A DNA stretch of 43,650 nucleotides from Gemmatimonadota bacterium (GTDB lineage Bacteria; Gemmatimonadota; Gemmatimonadetes; Gemmatimonadales; Gemmatimonadaceae). Positions within the stretch are counted from its first letter, which is position 1, and every line of letters starts with the position of its first letter. Shown here one piece after another: positions 1 to 9,222 of the stretch. The notes beneath the pieces were generated by a model. The model made no database searches. It saw nothing but the letters and a program-made list of their open reading frames with translations, and had not been told where the DNA came from. The position numbers were made by a program, and so were the translations under genes. The DNA lies in contig PMEM01000024.1 of NCBI GenBank assembly GCA_003155795.1, forward strand, positions 1-43,650, in the 5' to 3' direction.

Positions 1-451
1 ACTCATCTGCGTCATATGCACGCGGGAGGAGCCAATAGACTATGGCAGCGAGCAAGTACAGCAGGGAGTAGTATCTTGCAAATCCGGAGACATACAGTTG
101 CCAGGGGGAGATCGCGACAAGCACCAGAGCTACGAGCCCTGCGACCGGGCCAGCCAGATCTCTAGCAAGACGCCACGTAACCCAGACTCCAGCCACACCG
201 AACAATAGTGGCACAAGCCGGAGAAACGGCTCTGTGTGAGGGAAGACGCTTAGGAACGGGTGTTCGAGAAAGAAAAAGACCGGTCTAGCCTGGATCCCAG
301 GAAGCAACCGAGTGTGGAACAGATTCGTGGCCTCATCGATGGTATACAACTCGTCCTGTTCAAAGGGAAAGCGGAAGACCGCATATACTCGCAACAGGAC
401 CGCGACGATCATGGCGGCAGCAACCGCGACTTTTTCTCGCTTCAAAGCCAA
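1..451 (-). CDS. Membrane glycosyltransferase (GT-C, dolichyl-phosphate-mannose mannosyltransferase-like), N-terminal part
   Basis: This is the first 150 codons of a gene that runs off the left edge; the reading frame is open without a stop from 451 down to base 1. I chose the TTG at 451 because an AGGAG lies five bases before it; an ATG at 412 is an alternative. Residues about 8-27 form a first membrane helix, followed by an acidic FEQDELY motif, the place where GT-C enzymes carry their catalytic Asp/Glu in the first periplasmic loop. Later come the hydrophobic stretches LVPLLFGVAGVWVT and LVALVLVAISPWQLY, the latter with the aromatic pattern common in GT39/GT83 proteins. Such enzymes transfer a sugar from a polyprenyl-phosphate carrier on the outer face of the inner membrane. 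It is divergent from the polymerase gene next door and probably belongs to the same EPS locus. Family is fairly sure; sugar and acceptor are unknown. Confidence 0.75.
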   Translation of the reverse strand, partial: MALKREKVAVAAAMIVAVLLRVYAVFRFPFEQDELYTIDEATNLFHTRLLPGIQARPVFFFLEHPFLSVFPHTEPFLRLVPLLFGVAGVWVTWRLARDLAGPVAGLVALVLVAISPWQLYVSGFARYYSLLYLLAAIVYWLLPRAYDADE

Positions 452-554
452 GTCTTCTCCTAAGCCGGTGACCGGGCAAAATTTAACGCTGAATCGCGAC
501 GTGCATTTCCTTGCACAGTGATCGGTTCGACGCTCCGATACTTGAGTATTGAGA
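452..554. promoter_or_regulatory. Divergent intergenic region with two small dyads
   Basis: This 103-bp gap separates the minus-strand glycosyltransferase from the plus-strand EPS operon, so promoters for both should lie here. Two inverted repeats are visible: GTGCA (501-505) facing TGCAC (512-516), and ATACT (538-542) facing AGTAT (545-549) just before the polymerase start. Either could be an operator. No convincing -35/-10 pair was found. Confidence 0.3.
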
Positions 555-1937
555 ATGATGCAAGCAGCCACAGCCACCCTACCCGCCCAGCGCCCGATGC
601 AAAGGAAGCGCTACAAACCTGACTTGCTCGTGTATGTCACGGTTGCCTTTTTGTGGGTTTCAGTGTGGCGATTCCAGGACCTGTGGCCAATTATCGGGAA
701 GATCCAAGTTCCGATTTTGCTCGAGATTCTGCTCTGCGCAATTCTTGCGACGAGCTTCTCCGGGCCTCGGAGCTTAAAATGGGTACGCTCACGCGTCTTC
801 GCGATTCCGTTCCTACTTCTGCTGCTGATGATCGCGGGGGTTCCGGAAAGCTTGTGGCCTGGAAAGAGCGTGACGTTCATTACCAAGGATTTCGGTCCGT
901 CAATTCTGCTGATGGTGGGAGTAACAACAAGCCTGCGAAACGCAGATGATATAAATTGGATTGCGTTTGCACATCTAGTTGGCGCAACAATTTACTCGAC
1001 TTATATATATCTCTTCATTCCAGTCGGCTCCGGCGGACGCCTTGGCAGCCTGGTTTATTACGACGCGAATGACTTTGCACTGCTGGTTGTTAGCTCGATA
1101 CCGTTCGCAATTTACTTCCTCCGCCCCGTTGTACCGGCTTGGAAACGATTTTTCGCGTTGTTTTCGCTCGTATTGTTTGTCGAGATGGTCCTCAAGAGTG
1201 GCTCCCGGGGTGGATTCATTGCATTCGTCCTGCTAATGACTTACGTAGTAATTGCCTTCCGTGCGATTCCGGCGCGCCTAAGGCTGTCCGCCGTTGCAGT
1301 GGCGTTACTATTCATGACTGTGTTCGGGTCAGCCGCGTATTGGGCGATGATGAAAACCATCTTGCACCCCAAGGATGATTACAACATGAAAGAGGAAACA
1401 GGGCGAAAGTTCATATGGAAGCGCGGCATAGTGTACATGATCACACACCCAGTCCTAGGGGTCGGCGCCGATACATTCGAGCAGGCGGAGGGCACACTTT
1501 CTCCTGTTGCACGCGCTTATGCCGCGGAGCACCGCGGAATTAAGTGGTCGACAGCTCACAACTCGTACGTTCTCGTAGGAGCGGAGATGGGTGCTGGCGG
1601 CATGGTTCTCTTTGTGACGATGATAGCAACCACATTCAATCATCTACTGCGCATCAAAGAGGATCCGGATGACCCTTATGTCACAGCTGAAGATGCAGCC
1701 TTTGCTCAAACGCTTATCGCTTCGCTGATCGGTTTTTGCGTAGCGGGATTCTTTGTCTCAGCGTCATATTTTTCTTTTCTCTATGCCCTGATTGGCCTAG
1801 CGGTCGCCGAAGATTCGCTCCGGCGGCGGCGCAGGGCCAGTGGGGGCAGTTCACCACCTCTGAAACGCAAGCTGCCGGCAAGACGCACGCAAGTATCTGC
1901 GGCGCAGGCTCCGGCGACGCATTGGGCCCCTGGATGA
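555..1937 (+). CDS. O-antigen ligase/polymerase family membrane protein (Wzy/WaaL-like)
   Basis: A 460-residue polytopic protein with about ten to twelve hydrophobic segments. The Wzy_C/O-antigen-ligase signature is visible: a KSGSRGGFIAF segment in the middle and a large loop ending in STAHNSYVLVGAEMGAGG, where the conserved His-Asn precedes a membrane helix. Family members either polymerise lipid-linked repeat units or ligate the glycan to a lipid acceptor at the periplasmic face of the inner membrane; sequence alone does not separate these. In-frame TTG 549, ATG 555 and ATG 558 are all possible starts, and no strong ribosome binding site helps. It is the first gene of a seven-gene operon; its TGA overlaps the next ATG by four bases. 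It appears more AT-rich than the downstream genes. Confidence 0.8.
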   Translation: MMQAATATLPAQRPMQRKRYKPDLLVYVTVAFLWVSVWRFQDLWPIIGKIQVPILLEILLCAILATSFSGPRSLKWVRSRVFAIPFLLLLLMIAGVPESLWPGKSVTFITKDFGPSILLMVGVTTSLRNADDINWIAFAHLVGATIYSTYIYLFIPVGSGGRLGSLVYYDANDFALLVVSSIPFAIYFLRPVVPAWKRFFALFSLVLFVEMVLKSGSRGGFIAFVLLMTYVVIAFRAIPARLRLSAVAVALLFMTVFGSAAYWAMMKTILHPKDDYNMKEETGRKFIWKRGIVYMITHPVLGVGADTFEQAEGTLSPVARAYAAEHRGIKWSTAHNSYVLVGAEMGAGGMVLFVTMIATTFNHLLRIKEDPDDPYVTAEDAAFAQTLIASLIGFCVAGFFVSASYFSFLYALIGLAVAEDSLRRRRRASGGSSPPLKRKLPARRTQVSAAQAPATHWAPG

Positions 1938-2863
1938 CATTCATTCGTAACGGGCTCAAACGTCTCCTCGAAACTGCTCTGGTTGCGTCGGGCGGCGCTG
2001 CCCGCGCAAGGCGGCATAGATCCGAGAACGTAATGATACTTGCCTACCATAACATAGTACCTGCGGGCTCGCACGCAGTTGGTGATCGATCGCTGCACTT
2101 GCCACAACGTGAATTCGCGGCGCAACTGGATCGCCTGCAGCAGACACATGATGTCATCACTTTGAATGAAGCGTTGAACTCATCGCGCGGTGTATCCCCC
2201 GTGAGTGATCGGCCACGAGCAGCAATCACATTCGACGATGGGTATGCTGGAACGCTGACTGTCGGCGTCAAAGAGTTGATTGCGCGCGGCATGCCAGCAA
2301 CAGTCTTCGTGACGCCATCCTTCCTTGATGGTGGATCATTCTGGTGGGATACCTACGCTGACCCAGTCACTGGTTTGGATTCGACGCTGCGGCAGAAAGC
2401 TCTCTCGGACAGCCGCGGGCTTGCTCCAGCGGTTGATGTACTCGCGAGTGATAGAAAGTTACGAAAGCATGAATTGCCAGCGTTTGCGCGTGGCGCATCT
2501 ACTTCAGAACTACACGCAGCCCTGGAGTACGAGCATTTTACGATCGCGGCACACACATGGAGCCATCCGAATCTGGCTACACTTCCAGACGTAAAGCTTG
2601 CGATGGAGTTGACGCGTCCGCTGGAGTGGCTCCGCCAATTCCGCATCCGGGCACTCCCAATGGTGTCGTATCCTTACGGGCTCTCTGATGCACGCGTTCA
2701 GAATGCCGCCCGTGACGCTGGCTACACTGCAGGTTTCCTGATCGACGGCGGATGGACATCAACGCCACCGCAAGATCTGTTCGCCATCCCTCGGCTGAAT
2801 ATACCGAGCGGCGTATCGCGCCACGGGTTCGTGCTTCGTACAGCCGGACTCATCAAGCGTTGA
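1934..2863 (+). CDS. Polysaccharide deacetylase (NodB/CE4)
   Basis: A 309-residue carbohydrate esterase of family 4. The NodB metal and catalytic motifs are present: TFDDGY at residues 99-104 (catalytic Asp plus metal Asp), HTWSHPN at 207-213 (the two metal-binding His) and YPYG near 246-249. Such enzymes remove N- or O-acetyl groups from sugars; within an EPS operon the substrate is probably the growing or finished polysaccharide. Deacetylases of this type are common in exosortase-type EPS loci. No clear signal peptide is seen, although LLETALVASGGAA is mildly hydrophobic. The ATG at 1934 overlaps the polymerase stop (ATGA), which argues against the longer open frame upstream. Translational coupling is likely. 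Confidence 0.88.
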   Translation: MTFIRNGLKRLLETALVASGGAARARRHRSENVMILAYHNIVPAGSHAVGDRSLHLPQREFAAQLDRLQQTHDVITLNEALNSSRGVSPVSDRPRAAITFDDGYAGTLTVGVKELIARGMPATVFVTPSFLDGGSFWWDTYADPVTGLDSTLRQKALSDSRGLAPAVDVLASDRKLRKHELPAFARGASTSELHAALEYEHFTIAAHTWSHPNLATLPDVKLAMELTRPLEWLRQFRIRALPMVSYPYGLSDARVQNAARDAGYTAGFLIDGGWTSTPPQDLFAIPRLNIPSGVSRHGFVLRTAGLIKR

Positions 2864-4068
2864 CGGCGATCAGCGGCCACCGCAGGATCCTCGTCACGGA
2901 CGGTGAACAACGCGCAACTCTCGCGGTCGTCCGATCACTCGGCGCCGCTGGCCACGTTGTCCATGTGAGTGCGACGGCTCCAAGATCACTCGCCGGTGCG
3001 TCCCGATTTGCATCATCCGAGCACAAAGTAGCGAGCGCTCTCACTTCACCGTTCGATTTCGTCAATGATGTCCGCACCGTTGTGATCAGGCATAAGATTG
3101 ATACTCTCATACCGATGACGGAGCCCGCCCTGCTGGCACTCCTGCCAGAACGTGATCGATTCCCGGGCGTGCTCTTTCCGTTCGCCGACGCCGAAACCTT
3201 CAGACGCATTTCCGACAAGCAGGCCGTTCTGGCCGCCGCCCAAAAGGCCGGAATCGCGGTGCCGGCGCAGGCAGTGCTCGATACAAAAGACGCAGCCGAC
3301 TCGATCGATATGGCCTCGATATTGTTCCCGGTTGTCGTCAAACCGGCACGATCTGTATCCGTGGGCGCTGGCGACCGGGTCAAGCTCTCCGTACAGCACG
3401 CCGGATCGGAAGCCGAGCTACGCTCGATCCTTGGCAGGATGGACGCGCGTGCCTATCCGCTGTTACTGCAACAACGCATCATCGGATCGGGCGTCGGCAT
3501 CTTCGTTCTCGTTTGGAACGGGCAATTGATCGCACAATTCGCCCATCGCCGAATTCGAGAGAAACCGCCTTCGGGTGGGATAAGCGTCTACAGGGAAAGT
3601 ATCCCGGTCGATCAGGAACTGCTAAAGCGCTCACTGGCGCTCCTTGCCGATTTCGCGTGGCAGGGAGTAGCAATGGTGGAGTACAAGATCGACGAACAGA
3701 CAGGCATTCCGTATCTTATGGAGATAAACGGCCGCTTCTGGGGCTCACTTCAGCTCGCGATCGACGCAGGCGTGGATTTCCCGCGGCTGCTTCTGGAGGC
3801 TGCGACGGGACACGTGCCGGAAACGATACCTCAATTCTCCACAGATATCCGATCACGCTGGTTCTGGGGTGATGTCGATCACTTGCTGACGCGGATGCGG
3901 CGCTCGGACGAGCAGCTATCAATGCCGCCGGGATCCCTGTCGCGTACGAGTGCATTTCGCGATTTCTTTCGCCGCGACGCTCGCGACAGAAGCGAGGTTT
4001 TTCGCATCGACGACATAAAACCATTTCTGCGCGAATCCGTTCAATGGTTTCAGCAACTCGGCAAATGA
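2860..4068 (+). CDS. ATP-grasp carboxylate-amine/thiol ligase-like protein
   Basis: A 402-residue ATP-grasp protein. An N-terminal Rossmann-like pre-ATP-grasp segment starts with RRILVTDGEQ. The central ATP-binding part has VVVKPA near residue 158, and the Mg-binding end has YLMEINGRFWGS near 285-296, a very typical ATP-grasp signature. The enzymes activate a carboxylate as acyl-phosphate and join it to an amine or similar nucleophile. In EPS clusters this could attach an amino acid or amide to a uronic acid, but the substrate cannot be read from sequence. I chose TTG 2860, which overlaps the deacetylase stop (TTGA) and leaves a normal N-terminus; the frame is open further upstream, but that part overlaps the deacetylase and looks non-native. 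Confidence 0.82.
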   Translation: MTAISGHRRILVTDGEQRATLAVVRSLGAAGHVVHVSATAPRSLAGASRFASSEHKVASALTSPFDFVNDVRTVVIRHKIDTLIPMTEPALLALLPERDRFPGVLFPFADAETFRRISDKQAVLAAAQKAGIAVPAQAVLDTKDAADSIDMASILFPVVVKPARSVSVGAGDRVKLSVQHAGSEAELRSILGRMDARAYPLLLQQRIIGSGVGIFVLVWNGQLIAQFAHRRIREKPPSGGISVYRESIPVDQELLKRSLALLADFAWQGVAMVEYKIDEQTGIPYLMEINGRFWGSLQLAIDAGVDFPRLLLEAATGHVPETIPQFSTDIRSRWFWGDVDHLLTRMRRSDEQLSMPPGSLSRTSAFRDFFRRDARDRSEVFRIDDIKPFLRESVQWFQQLGK

Positions 4069-4835
4069 GTTACACGGTCGCAGGCGCCATCCACATGCAT
4101 AGCGACTACTCCCACGACGGGCTTGACTCGCTTGAGACGTTGCGCGATGCGTGCATTGCACGCAACATTCGCTGGGTCGGCATGACCGATCATGCGGAAG
4201 ACCTGGACCCGGACGTGTTCGAAGAGTTCAAGGAACATTGCGCCGATCTATCCGACGATGCGCTGACGTTGATCCCCGGCCTGGAATATCGGTTTGCCGG
4301 CTTTCGAGGAGTGCACCTGTTCGCCGTGGACCTTCGGGAGTGGATTCAACCGCGCACGTTCGAAGATTTCTTCGAGCAGACCCGTACCACGGCTGGATTC
4401 ACGGTGCTCGCTCACCCGGTGCTCTGTCGGTACCAGGTACCGCCAGCAGTGCTGGATCATATAGACGGCATCGAAATCTGGAATACAAATTACAATACCA
4501 GATATCTGGCTGATCCGCGTGCTATCGCACTGTATCATGAAGTACACTCGCGCCGCCCGGAGGTAGTTGCAACCGTCGGCCTCGATCAGCATGATAGCCG
4601 AAACGATCGCGGTGTGCGGACGCTCATCGCCGAGTCCGATCTCGCAAACCCCGCTGAAGCACTCAAGGCCGGTCGATTCAGCACTGTCGGTCGAAGCGCC
4701 GCCTTTGACTCCCGCGCCACGATCAGCCCGTCCGCGATGCGCCAGCTCAGGCTCAAACGCTCCGCGTTGGATGTTGTGAACAAGGTCCATGATCGGATCA
4801 TGTTCGCCTTGCGCCGAGCTGGAGTTGATCCGTGA
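4065..4835 (+). CDS. PHP-domain metal-dependent phosphoesterase
   Basis: A 256-residue protein of the polymerase-and-histidinol-phosphatase superfamily. The metal-binding pattern is complete: HMHSDYSHDG at the start (HxH), GMTDHAED near residue 45 (DH), GLEYR (Glu), VLAHPV (His) and GLDQHDSRN late in the protein (Asp-x-His region). Family members hydrolyse phosphomonoesters or phosphodiesters with a trinuclear metal site. Stand-alone PHP genes occur in many polysaccharide clusters, where a role in removing sugar or nucleotide phosphates is plausible but unproven. The ATG overlaps the ATP-grasp stop (ATGA), so it is an integral operon member. The tail (residues about 225-256) is basic and variable. 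Confidence 0.82.
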   Translation: MSYTVAGAIHMHSDYSHDGLDSLETLRDACIARNIRWVGMTDHAEDLDPDVFEEFKEHCADLSDDALTLIPGLEYRFAGFRGVHLFAVDLREWIQPRTFEDFFEQTRTTAGFTVLAHPVLCRYQVPPAVLDHIDGIEIWNTNYNTRYLADPRAIALYHEVHSRRPEVVATVGLDQHDSRNDRGVRTLIAESDLANPAEALKAGRFSTVGRSAAFDSRATISPSAMRQLRLKRSALDVVNKVHDRIMFALRRAGVDP

Positions 4836-5965
4836 TGCAGCGACGAACTCGCGTGCTCCACATCGTCAACAATCTCAACTACGGCGGAATGGAGCGCGTG
4901 GTCGCGGAGATCGCGCGCCGCACTGACGCTACCCGCTTCGACATGCACGTACTCGCACTCGGCTACATCGGGCATTTTGGGGAAGGGCTTGAGTCGGTCG
5001 CTACCCTCCACCTCGCCGACCGAATGCCTCGCTGGTCAATGCTCTACCCGAAGACGTTTGCCCGGCAGCTCTCGCGAATAGCGCCGGATGTTGTGCATCT
5101 GCACAGTGGGGTGTGGTACAAGGCGAGCACAGCCGCTTCGCTCGCCGGAATCCGCTATCAGATCTACACCGATCATGGCAGACAGAACCCCGATCCATGG
5201 CTGAATAGAACCATCGATCGTCGCGCGTCGCGCCGAACTGACGTTGTTGTTTGTGTTTCCGAGCCACTGGCACGCCACATGGCAAGCGTTGTCGCCGACC
5301 CGTCGAGAATCCGCGTGGTTCCAAATGGTGTTGATACCGAACGCTATTCTCCGCTCGACGACGACGGTCGGCTTAGACACGAACTAGGCATCGCAGCAGA
5401 CGTTCCGATCGTCGGGAGCATCGGACGTCTGGAGACAGTCAAGGGCTACGAGGTCATGATACGAGCCTTTGCGCGGTTACAAAGTAAGTGCACCGATAGT
5501 GTACGCCCTGTGCTGGTCCTCGTCGGCGACGGTTGCCAACGGACGGCACTTGAACGCTCCGCCGCCGAGTTGGGGATTGCCGACTCGGTCCACTTCGTTG
5601 GCTGGCGCAGCGATATTGAAAACGTGTTGCGCGCATTTACTGTGTTTGCGATGTCGTCCCACAGCGAAGGGACCTCGGTGTCACTGCTTGAGGCAATGAG
5701 CGCCGGCCTCTGTCCGATTATCACTGACGTCGGAGGAAATGCCGCCGTCCTGGGTCCGGACCTCAAGCATCGTCTCGTTGTGCCCGCAAATCCGGATGCT
5801 CTGGCAATTGCATTGATAGACGGTCTGGTTGATTGCACAACACGAGAACGTGATTCAAAAACCGCCCGCGCACGGGTCGTTGAACACTTCGGCCTCGATC
5901 AGATGGTGCACCGCTATGAGTCGCTGTATAGCGCGACTCCCGGAGAATTACCACCTCGATGGTGA
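4832..5965 (+). CDS. Glycosyltransferase family 4, first copy
   Basis: A GT-B fold glycosyltransferase of about 377 residues. The N-terminal domain begins HIVNNLNYGGMERVVAEIAR, the usual GT4 glycine-rich acceptor-side loop. The C-terminal domain carries VVPNGVDTERYSP, GSIGRLETVKGYEVMIRAF and the EGTSVSLLEAMSAG motif (E-x7-E type nucleotide-sugar binding site). It is a soluble, presumably membrane-associated retaining enzyme that adds one sugar to the lipid-linked repeat unit. The start may be GTG 4832 (GTGA overlap with the PHP stop) or ATG 4835 immediately after; both imply coupling to the gene before it. The donor sugar is unknown. Confidence 0.88.
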   Translation: MMQRRTRVLHIVNNLNYGGMERVVAEIARRTDATRFDMHVLALGYIGHFGEGLESVATLHLADRMPRWSMLYPKTFARQLSRIAPDVVHLHSGVWYKASTAASLAGIRYQIYTDHGRQNPDPWLNRTIDRRASRRTDVVVCVSEPLARHMASVVADPSRIRVVPNGVDTERYSPLDDDGRLRHELGIAADVPIVGSIGRLETVKGYEVMIRAFARLQSKCTDSVRPVLVLVGDGCQRTALERSAAELGIADSVHFVGWRSDIENVLRAFTVFAMSSHSEGTSVSLLEAMSAGLCPIITDVGGNAAVLGPDLKHRLVVPANPDALAIALIDGLVDCTTRERDSKTARARVVEHFGLDQMVHRYESLYSATPGELPPRW

Positions 5966-7080
5966 CAACGGCGCCACTGTCAATACTCCACGTTCTCGCA
6001 CCCGCAGACTCCGGTGGACTCGAAACAGTCGTGCGTTCACTCGCGCTTGGTCACTCGGCAATGGGAATGTCCGTGGCAATAGCAGCCGTTGTGGAATCGC
6101 CGAGCAGTCTTTTTGTAGAGGAAGCTCGCGACTTGGGCATCACTGTGCACGTGGTGCGATCCCCGGCTCGATCATTCCGGCCCGAGTGCAACGGCGTCCG
6201 CGCGTTGCTTGCACAAAACAAAGTCAACATTCTTCATTCACACGGCTACCGGAGCGACATCCTGGATATCGGAGTTGCTCGCGCGATGAACATTCCGTCC
6301 GTGACGACGCTACACGGCTTCTCAGCGACAGATCTCAAGGCACGTGCTTACGAATGGGTGCAAATCCGCGCCGCGGGCCGCGCCTCAGCGGTAGTCGCTG
6401 TATCCACCAACGTCGCCAACAGACTGATCAAGGGCGGTGTCTCGCCGATGCTGGTTCATCTGATTCGAAATGCAGCACCAAACAGCACCGTCCTCGTTGC
6501 GGAGGATGCAGCACGTGATCAACTCAAGCTCGAGCGCGGATTGCATATTGGCTGGATTGGCAGGCTCAGCCGGGAGAAAGGTCCGGATATCATGCTTGAG
6601 GCAATGCGATATTTGACCGATTTGCCAGTCACACTTTCATTCGTCGGCGACGGAAGCGATCGACTATCGCTTTCAGCCAGAGCAGACGAGCTTGGTATCG
6701 CTGATCGGATACGATTTCACGGTCGTGTTCCGGATGCAGCGAGCTTCCTTCGCGCGTTCGACGTCGTAGCGCTCAGTTCACGTACTGAAGGGTCGCCAAT
6801 GGTTGTCCTGGAGGCGATGGCCGCCGAGGTCCCGATCGTCGCAACACGCGTGGGCGGAATACCGGACATGCTTTCAGAGCGCGAAGCTATCCTTGTTGAC
6901 CCGGAGAATCCAGAAGCACTTGCCGCTGGCATACGATCAAGCCTGACCGATACAAAGGCATCGACTGACCGAGCGGCTCAAGCACGCGCGCGCCTCGCGA
7001 CAGAGTTCGGAAACGAAGCATGGCTGTCGCGTTATGAACTACTCTATCGCTCGCTTCAACCCGGCAACCCGGTCAACTGA
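5959..7080 (+). CDS. Glycosyltransferase family 4, second copy
   Basis: A second GT-B, GT4-type enzyme of 373 residues. Diagnostic stretches are LHVLAPADSGGLETVVRSLA at the N-terminus, ILHSHGYRSDI, GWIGRLSREKGPDIMLEAM and RTEGSPMVVLEAMAAEVP with the paired glutamates. It overlaps the end of the preceding glycosyltransferase by seven bases. The two GT4 proteins share architecture but differ enough in the N-terminal acceptor domain to suggest different linkages. The start at ATG 5959 is the only sensible one near the previous stop. Confidence 0.88.
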   Translation: MVTTAPLSILHVLAPADSGGLETVVRSLALGHSAMGMSVAIAAVVESPSSLFVEEARDLGITVHVVRSPARSFRPECNGVRALLAQNKVNILHSHGYRSDILDIGVARAMNIPSVTTLHGFSATDLKARAYEWVQIRAAGRASAVVAVSTNVANRLIKGGVSPMLVHLIRNAAPNSTVLVAEDAARDQLKLERGLHIGWIGRLSREKGPDIMLEAMRYLTDLPVTLSFVGDGSDRLSLSARADELGIADRIRFHGRVPDAASFLRAFDVVALSSRTEGSPMVVLEAMAAEVPIVATRVGGIPDMLSEREAILVDPENPEALAAGIRSSLTDTKASTDRAAQARARLATEFGNEAWLSRYELLYRSLQPGNPVN

Positions 7081-7081
7081 G

Positions 7082-8245
7082 ATGACACTACTCGCAACGC
7101 TCATCGTCTTGCCGGTCGTGATCGGGCTGTACGCCTATCTTGGCTATCCACTACTCCTCAAGCTCGTCGCGGCAATCCGCAATCAGTCGAATCCATCGAC
7201 CGCGGATTTCCCCTGGCCATTGATCACGATCACCGTGCCGTGTTACAACGAGGAAAAAAGTATCCGTGCGACGCTTGAGGCACTTTTGCGAGTCGAGTAT
7301 CCGGTAGACCGTCGACAAATCGTCGTTATATCCGACGCATCTTCGGACGGGACGGACGATATTGTTCGCACGTTTGCCGAGCGCGGCGTCGAACTACTCC
7401 GCCTCGAACAACGCCGCGGCAAGAGTGCGGCCGAAAACGCCGCAGGTACGGTTGCACGGGGAGAAATAATCGTGAATACAGACGCGACAATTCGCATCCT
7501 TCCTGAAGCACTCAAGGAGCTCATCCGTGCGTTCGCGGACCCGACCGTCGGCGTGGCGTCGGGGCGCGATGTCAGCGTCGAATCCATCACTGAGTCAGTG
7601 GACAGTCACGCTACTGGCGAATCGGGTTACGTCGGCTACGAGATGAATATCCGGGAACTCGAAACCCGGGTTCACTCCATCGTCGGCGCGAGCGGTTGCT
7701 TTTACGGGATTCGGTCATCGCTCTACGACAGCGCCTTCCCCGAATCGTTAAGTCGCGACTTCGCGTCGGCACTGATGGCTGCGGAACACGGCTACCGGGC
7801 CGTATCCGTGAACGGAGCAGTGTGCCTCGTCCCACGCACCAAATCTCTGCAATCCGAGTTCAGGCGCAAGATCAGAACCATGGCGCGGGGGCTGCAGACA
7901 CTCTGGTTCAAGCGGCAGCTCCTCAACCCGTTCAGGTACGGCCTGTTCGCGTGGATGTTGTTCAGCCACAAGCTCTGCAGGTGGTTGGTCTACCCTGCTC
8001 TCCCCATCGCGGGAATCGCGCTGATCATCGCGAGCATGCATTCGCGCGGATGGGCGATTCTACTCATAGTCGCGATTGTCGGAACGCTGACAGGGGTAGT
8101 GGGAATGCGAGCAGAATCGAAGGGTACATCACGCCTAGTCCGACTCGCGGGGTTCGCGCTGGCCTCGAATCTCGCGGGGGTGCTCGCGTGGGCCCAGGTG
8201 TTGCAGAATCGCCGTATGGCAGTCTGGGAGCCGACGCGGCGCTAG
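7082..8245 (+). CDS. Membrane-anchored glycosyltransferase family 2
   Basis: A 387-residue processive-type GT2. An N-terminal helix (LIVLPVVIGLYAYLGYPLLL) precedes the GT-A domain: TVPCYNEEKSIRATL near residue 51, SDASSDGTDD near 84-93, the DxD-like VNTDAT at 131-136 and RRKIRTMARG later. Three hydrophobic segments follow at the C-terminus (YPALPIAGIALIIASM, AILLIVAIVGTLTGVVG and a last weaker one). This layout is that of EPS/hyaluronan-type synthases and membrane GT2 enzymes. ATG 7082 begins one base after the previous stop; it is the last gene of the plus-strand operon. The frame is open up to 7034 inside the previous gene, but the hydrophobic start fits 7082. Confidence 0.87.
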   Translation: MTLLATLIVLPVVIGLYAYLGYPLLLKLVAAIRNQSNPSTADFPWPLITITVPCYNEEKSIRATLEALLRVEYPVDRRQIVVISDASSDGTDDIVRTFAERGVELLRLEQRRGKSAAENAAGTVARGEIIVNTDATIRILPEALKELIRAFADPTVGVASGRDVSVESITESVDSHATGESGYVGYEMNIRELETRVHSIVGASGCFYGIRSSLYDSAFPESLSRDFASALMAAEHGYRAVSVNGAVCLVPRTKSLQSEFRRKIRTMARGLQTLWFKRQLLNPFRYGLFAWMLFSHKLCRWLVYPALPIAGIALIIASMHSRGWAILLIVAIVGTLTGVVGMRAESKGTSRLVRLAGFALASNLAGVLAWAQVLQNRRMAVWEPTRR

Positions 8246-8280
8246 GCCGTTGCGGCGCGCGATCGCTCGCCGCTACCTAG
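8242..8280. terminator. Bidirectional hairpin between convergent genes
   Basis: The 31-bp gap between the GT2 gene and the convergent sugar transferase is an inverted repeat. The outer arms are CTAGG (8242-8246) and CCTAG (8276-8280), and the inner arms GCGGCG (8252-8257) and CGCCGC (8268-8273). Both stop codons lie inside the outer arms. There is no U-run on either side, so it may act with Rho or simply block read-through. Confidence 0.5.
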
Positions 8281-9179
8281 CAGGATCCCCGCTTGAACAA
8301 CATGACTGGTAGGGTCCGCGCCATGATCTTGAGGTCTTCGATCACTGATTGACGCTCCAGATATTCCAGATCGAACTCGACCTTCGCGCGAACGTCATCG
8401 ATCGATGAGTCGTACGCGCGGTTGATCTGGGCCCAGCCCGTAATTCCTGGGCGCGCCTGCTGGCGCAACGGATACAAGTCGATGTTTTGACGCAGTTCTG
8501 CAAAAATGCTCGGACGCTCCGGACGCGGCCCCACTATGTTCATGTCGCCGAGTACAACGTTGATGAGCTGTGGCAGCTCGTCCAGTCGCGTCTTGCGCAG
8601 GAAGTCACCGACAGGCGTTACGCGAGGATCGCTACGCGTAGCCCAAACAGCACCCGTGCCATCCTCCGCGTCCACACGCATCGAGCGGAACTTGATAATG
8701 CGAAATGCGCGTCCACCGACATCGTTCCGGCGCCGATCAAAAACTGCAGTAACGGCTCGGCGGCGGCGATCCATTCCCACCCGGGTCTGCACATAGAATA
8801 CAGGCCCGCGCGACGTGAGCTTCACTGCAAACGCCACGATCGCCATTACTGGAGCCAGGAAAAACAACGAGATAAGCGCGATCGCCACGTTCAACGCGCG
8901 ATTGACGAACTCGGACCGCGCGTGTGGCACCAGTTCCAGCGGGCTGGCCTCAGCCCTCTCGATCTTTTCAACGCGCGGCGCAGTATCGGCGAAACCCGTC
9001 GCCATGAGGCGAAACAACTCGGCTTCGTTCATGTGCGGAAGTGGCACCTCACGGTCAACTACCCCGTCGCCAAGTTCCGGCGCCCGCGAAACTATTCGTC
9101 TGCTCCGCGCAGACGCAGAAAGGTTCAGAATGGTCGGATCTGAATCCGGCGGAAAGTGGTCTTGAGGATTGAAGTCCAT
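8277..9179 (-). CDS. Initiating sugar-1-phosphate transferase (bacterial sugar transferase, PF02397 type)
   Basis: A 300-residue monotopic phosphoglycosyl transferase that puts the first sugar-1-phosphate on undecaprenyl phosphate and so starts the repeat unit. A variable N-terminal region (about 90 residues) precedes one hydrophobic re-entrant helix ([21 protein letters not shown]). After it come [27 protein letters not shown], the catalytic Asp-Glu in [27 protein letters not shown] and [10 protein letters not shown], all hallmarks of the WbaP/WcaJ/EpsL catalytic domain. It lacks the four-helix N-terminus of WcaJ, so it is a short form. It lies 43 bp downstream of the Wza-like gene on the same strand. 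Confidence 0.92.
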   Translation of the reverse strand: MDFNPQDHFPPDSDPTILNLSASARSRRIVSRAPELGDGVVDREVPLPHMNEAELFRLMATGFADTAPRVEKIERAEASPLELVPHARSEFVNRALNVAIALISLFFLAPVMAIVAFAVKLTSRGPVFYVQTRVGMDRRRRAVTAVFDRRRNDVGGRAFRIIKFRSMRVDAEDGTGAVWATRSDPRVTPVGDFLRKTRLDELPQLINVVLGDMNIVGPRPERPSIFAELRQNIDLYPLRQQARPGITGWAQINRAYDSSIDDVRAKVEFDLEYLERQSVIEDLKIMARTLPVMLFKRGSC

Positions 9180-9222
9180 TACTGGTATATCACTTTGAAA
9201 AGGTTCTCATCCCGCCTGAATA

